50,653 nt of DNA from Clostridiales bacterium. Lineage in GTDB: Bacteria; Bacillota; Clostridia; Oscillospirales; Oscillospiraceae. Positions 47,581 to 50,653 of this stretch are shown here, piece after piece; position 1 is the first letter of the stretch; every line of letters starts with the position of its first letter. The stretch spans positions 64,001-114,653 of the forward strand of contig JAJUJI010000009.1 of assembly GCA_029265405.1 (NCBI GenBank). Direction: 5' to 3'. Made by a program: the position numbers and the translations under genes. Below the pieces are notes generated by a model. It searched no databases and was not told the DNA's origin. It saw only the letters and a program-made list of their open reading frames with translations.

Positions 47581-49918
47581 GCTTTTGAGTCTTTCCATAT
47601 TCGGTTCCATGCTGGCTTGCGTGCTGTTTTTATTAAAGCCGCTGATTAAGGACAAAGTGAGCAAGGCCGTTTCGTATTATCTTTGGCTTCTCGTGCTTTT
47701 CCGTTTATGCCTGCCCTTCGGCGTAAGCCTGCCTATCGCGCAGGCATGGAGCCCCGTTCCGGCCGGCGGTACGGAAAAAGCTTATAATGCTTATAATGAA
47801 AGCTACACCGCACAAGACGGCGCGGCAATAAGCGAACAGGCAGGAAACGGTAATATGCAAACGAGTCTTTCGGTTCAGGGCCCGATAAAACAGGCTGCGG
47901 CCGACTCACCCGAGAAGCCGGAAAACGGCGGTGAATCATCCTCTAATGGCGATACTTCAGACGGCGCCATTTTTGCAGCTGCGGCCGTATGGCTTAAAGC
48001 TCCGTTTTTTTGGTTTGCAGTATGGGCGCTGGGTTTTGTTTTCTTCATTTGCCTGCATGCGCTGGGCTACTTACGCTTTTCAGGAATCATAAGGCGCGCC
48101 GCTGCCGAGCCGGACGAGGAGGACCTTGCCGTATATCGCGAATTTCGGGAAAGCAGGCTCGCGCGCTTCGTCAACTGCGGGTTTGCAAAAACGCCCATGC
48201 TGCTGGGCCTGATGCGCCCTCTGGTGGTTGTGCCTGAAACGGCTTACTCTAAAAGCGGCAAGGCCGACTGCTTGCGGGACATCCTCAGGCATGAGCTTAC
48301 GCATTGCCGCCGCCGCGACATATTATACAAGTGGTTTGCCGCCGCCGTCTGCTGTCTCCACTGGTTCAACCCTCTAATTTGGGCTGCTGGCAGAGAAATA
48401 AGCCGGGCCTGCGAGTTGGCCTGCGACGAGGCGGCAATCCGAGGTTTATCACCATCCCAGAGGCGGCGCTACTGTGAAACGCTGCTTGACATGGCCGCCA
48501 AGCAAACGCTTGCGCCAGGCATGCTCGCCACGACAATGTGCGTTGAAAAGGTTCAATTGAAGGAAAGGCTGGCATCAATAATGAACAGTAAAACAAAAAG
48601 CCGCGCCGCCGCTATGCTGTCCGCCGTTCTCGTGCTGCTCCTGGCGGGCTGCGCCGCTGTAAACGGGGTCGGAAAAGCGGATAAGAGCAGTCCTGAGCCC
48701 GATGCAGCCATATATGAAAAATACGGCATGCAAATAGCCATACCCAAAGAATACGCCGACAGGCTGCTGGTTTTCACCGAGCCGAAGTATGAAGCATTCA
48801 AGGACAGCTTCCTCATATCCGTCTATGAAAAGCAGAGCTATGAGGAAAGCCGCGCAGACTGGGGCGACGAGGCAGCCAGCGGCTTTCTCTTCGGCATTTG
48901 CCGCTACACCCGGGCCCAGTACGAGAGCTACCTCTGCTCCGACGGCAGCGGCCTGTCCTTTTTCGCTAAGGACGACAATTATTATTACGGGCACACATAC
49001 GCGACCGACGTGCAATTCTACCGCAGCGATATAGACAACTATACCGAGGAGTCATTAGCCCCCTGGAACGAGCTGCTGGAGCAGGTCGACGGCATCCTGA
49101 GCGACTTTATTTCCCGCAACAGCCTGACTGCATACAGCGACGATGAATTTTGGAGCAGAGCCTTTACCTACGACTCCGAGCATCTTTATGTGACCTACTA
49201 CCCCTATTACGCCGTGAACGGCGGCAAAAACTCGCCGTATACCCTTGTCCTCTCGCAGCCGGCAAAGCAGGGCGAGGGCGGCGTCTGGTGCGTTGAGCGC
49301 TGGTATGACAACGAGTACGGAAATCTGTATTATTATTTCCCTTCCTGGAACGGGAATACGGATCTGCCGGCGGACGAATACTACGCTAGGCTTCAAAAGG
49401 ACTGCGACGGCGGCCTAAAGCCTGAGCTGCTGGACCCAATCAAGGCGGCTATGGAATTTGCCAAAGATTATTTCGGCCATACGCCGGTTGACGGCAGCTT
49501 TGAATACTTGGAAGGCGAGCCGGCCGGCAACGTGCTGGATCTGTGTCTCAAGGTCTTTGACGATATTGGCGTCCTGCAGGCGGCGTCCTATGACAACGGG
49601 GTAATAACCGAAAAGCCGGAATACGCCGTTCCCGATTATCGCAAGCCCTTTTCAAATTACGCGCGCTCCAGCCTTTACGCTTACATTTGGCTCAAGGCCG
49701 AGGAGCCGTCCGTCAAAAGCGGGAACGTGGTTTTCTGCCACAGCGCCGACGGCAAAAACACTCTTTCCTTCTATCAGCAGGACGGCCTGCTGTGCGTATC
49801 CGTTAACGGTGAAACGCAGTGGTTCCAGACGGCCTACCCCTATTCCTCAAATTCCCCATACGACCGCATGTACGGCTATTACGACGAAGCCTCCCGCTAT
49901 ACCTCGGGCAAGTCTTAA
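47561..49918 (+). CDS. BlaR1-like M56 metallopeptidase sensor with large non-PBP C-terminal domain
   Basis: A 785-aa membrane protein. Helices at about 10-30, 40-58, 150-170 and a fourth near 345-365 frame the gluzincin domain with HELTHCRRRDILYKW (HExxH, around residue 244) and CLHWFNPLIWAAGREISRACELACDEAAI. After the last helix (MLSAVLVLLLAGC) comes a ~420-residue extracellular part with no penicillin-binding SxxK/SxN motifs; its first half has KYGMQIAIPKEYADRLLVFTEPKYEAFKDSFLISVYEK. So it is a signal-cleaved repressor inactivator sensing something other than, or not covalently, beta-lactams. It may also carry a lipobox-like LLLAGC at the last helix. Regulated together with the preceding repressor. 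Confidence 0.88.
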   Translation: MSSFLNRLLSLSIFGSMLACVLFLLKPLIKDKVSKAVSYYLWLLVLFRLCLPFGVSLPIAQAWSPVPAGGTEKAYNAYNESYTAQDGAAISEQAGNGNMQTSLSVQGPIKQAAADSPEKPENGGESSSNGDTSDGAIFAAAAVWLKAPFFWFAVWALGFVFFICLHALGYLRFSGIIRRAAAEPDEEDLAVYREFRESRLARFVNCGFAKTPMLLGLMRPLVVVPETAYSKSGKADCLRDILRHELTHCRRRDILYKWFAAAVCCLHWFNPLIWAAGREISRACELACDEAAIRGLSPSQRRRYCETLLDMAAKQTLAPGMLATTMCVEKVQLKERLASIMNSKTKSRAAAMLSAVLVLLLAGCAAVNGVGKADKSSPEPDAAIYEKYGMQIAIPKEYADRLLVFTEPKYEAFKDSFLISVYEKQSYEESRADWGDEAASGFLFGICRYTRAQYESYLCSDGSGLSFFAKDDNYYYGHTYATDVQFYRSDIDNYTEESLAPWNELLEQVDGILSDFISRNSLTAYSDDEFWSRAFTYDSEHLYVTYYPYYAVNGGKNSPYTLVLSQPAKQGEGGVWCVERWYDNEYGNLYYYFPSWNGNTDLPADEYYARLQKDCDGGLKPELLDPIKAAMEFAKDYFGHTPVDGSFEYLEGEPAGNVLDLCLKVFDDIGVLQAASYDNGVITEKPEYAVPDYRKPFSNYARSSLYAYIWLKAEEPSVKSGNVVFCHSADGKNTLSFYQQDGLLCVSVNGETQWFQTAYPYSSNSPYDRMYGYYDEASRYTSGKS

Positions 49919-49944
49919 AACCTCCGGGCTTCAATCGAGTAGGA

Positions 49945-50009
49945 GGCCACCCATTAATTGAGTGACCGACCTCTCACACCACCGTGCATGCCGTTCGGTA
50001 CACGGCGGT
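49945..50009 (-). ncRNA. Group II intron domains V and VI
   Basis: Domain V: ACCGCCGTG pairs with CACGGTGGT over nine positions (one G-U) with an inner CCG/CGG stem. Domain VI: GGTCACTC pairs with GGGTGGCC over eight positions around an AATTAAT loop that can supply the branch-point adenosine. Both catalytic-core elements appear intact. Confidence 0.8.
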
Positions 50010-50107
50010 TCAATCGCATAAGTGCAGGGACTCGTACCGGTCAAGGATACTGTAGTATCCGGCCTGTGCGAGTCTTTTGTCTGTAATCGTGTGAGTGAGA
50101 ATATGTA

Positions 50108-50275
50108 ACCGTCTATTCCGGGCGCTCCCTTGTTGGCCTTCACACGCTTGCAGGCTCCGTTCAGGTTCTCCCTGTCCAGCACCTTCTCAAGCGACTCTGC
50201 ACCGCCCGCTTCTTCGGCTTCCCGATTGCCAATGCTCCGCGCTCCCGCATACTCTTCACGTTCCGCGCTATCCAT
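50108..50275 (-). pseudogene. ltrA: Truncated group II intron reverse transcriptase/maturase (N-terminus only)
   Basis: The frame starts with ATG at 50275 and runs AESLEKVLDRENLNGACKRV then KANKGAPGIDG, the standard RT-0 region of group II maturases. After residue 56 the family sequence stops abruptly and the frame reads into intron 3' RNA (YIFSLTRLQTKDSH...). Everything from RT-1 through the YADD active site, maturase and endonuclease domains, some 350-400 codons, is missing. The junction lies near 50105. Confidence 0.85.
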
Positions 50276-50653
50276 TTGCAGTCAGCCCTTGCCTCCAAGA
50301 TATTCTGCTTTCTTCACATCGGCCTCCCTTTTTCCGTTCTTCGGACTTACGATTGTTCGGCCCTTCCCTTTACCAGGTACTACGGCCTTTGCTGACTTCT
50401 TGCAATTCGTTGTTACTGCGCGTCCTTTCGAATATGTCTGCTCGTCTGCGCTCGCGAAACCTCCCCGGGTACTCGCACATTCTTTCTCTCCGTCTGCCTG
50501 CCTCATTTACCGCAAATGACTCCGTGTAGCTTTTGGGCTTCGACTTGTCGCGGAGCCTTACCCTCATTTGCGGCCTGATGAGATTCCTGTTCGTCAGGCC
50601 GGAGATTTGCCTCCACCTTTCTTCAGATTCCGCGTCGCCACGGACACCCTTGG

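Larger units (their letters stand above)
49934..50653 (-). mobile_element. Group II intron with internally deleted reverse transcriptase (5' end beyond window)
   Basis: On the minus strand the sequence enters at 50653 with the domain I block GGTGTCCGTGGCGACGCGG then AATCTGAAG, continues through the typical GCCTGACGAACAGGAATCTCA region, an RT start (50275), and ends with domain V (49978-50009), domain VI (49945-49967) and CCTACTCGAT at 49934. Only ~56 codons of RT remain, so the element could move only with a helper protein. It lies 15 nt behind the M56 gene. Confidence 0.85.

Noticed and set aside
1-50653. tRNA genes and CRISPR arrays
   Set aside because: No T-arm GGTTCGAATCC-type sequence with a matching acceptor stem and no regularly spaced repeats were seen.

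Overview
The window (about 57% GC by eye) comes from a Gram-positive Firmicute of the class Clostridia, most likely an Oscillospirales/Eubacteriales-type spore former. This is inference from gene content: an S-layer-homology surface protein, a LysM/GH18 spore-lysin-like hydrolase, a large Alu-type SRP RNA beside dnaX, a BlaI/M56 pair, QueH/QueT, a PKTIDND-type (probably PPi-dependent) phosphofructokinase, lipoprotein efflux adaptors and strong sigma-A-type promoters.

Layout. 1-1.9 kb: 3' end of an SLH/YcdB-type surface protein. 2-4.3 kb (minus): a radical SAM/SPASM maturase of the tungsten-oxidoreductase type behind two half-size permeases; the first permease is split by a -1 frameshift at an A AAA AAG site. 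4.9-12.8 kb (minus): an export operon of three lipoprotein adaptors, one 943-aa FtsX-type permease and two ATPases, one with an AbrB-like tail. 12.9-15.2 kb (minus): ybaB, dnaX and SRP RNA. 15.2-17.3 kb (minus): a CPBP membrane protease and a zinc-ribbon/Big2 surface protein. 17.4-18.1 kb: no gene, but a group II intron remnant behind a terminator and a dispersed repeat. 18.1-19.3 kb (minus): rpsF-ssb-rpsR. 19.4-20.5 kb (minus): queH-queT. 20.6-25.2 kb (plus): mfd and a PrsA-like foldase. 25.2-27.5 kb: divergent fba and pfk. 27.7-32.0 kb (minus): a PflA-like radical SAM protein, uvrC, rsmD, coaD and a coiled-coil protein. 32.1-32.6 kb: a GNAT protein.

32.6-41.2 kb (minus) is a complete aromatic amino-acid operon: aroF, tyrA, aroB, aroA, aroC, pheA, an aroE-aroK fusion and aroQ. 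It runs from DAHP synthesis to prephenate, then to phenylpyruvate and 4-hydroxyphenylpyruvate. Between its strong promoter and aroF lies an unannotated 29-codon leader peptide with eight aromatic residues in nine codons (Tyr, Phe and Trp), a 12-bp hairpin inside the control codons and a GC-rich terminator. This looks like ribosome-mediated attenuation sensing all three aromatic amino acids, and it is the most interesting feature of the window.

41.2-50 kb: a LysM/GH18 hydrolase, a diguanylate cyclase, a C-terminally short CCA-adding enzyme, a propeller-like unknown, a YlmH-type S4 protein, and a blaI-blaR-like pair controlled by a 19-bp perfect inverted repeat. The window ends inside a group II intron (minus strand) whose reverse transcriptase is deleted down to its first ~56 codons while domains V and VI remain.

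All family assignments come from reading the sequence; no database search was possible.
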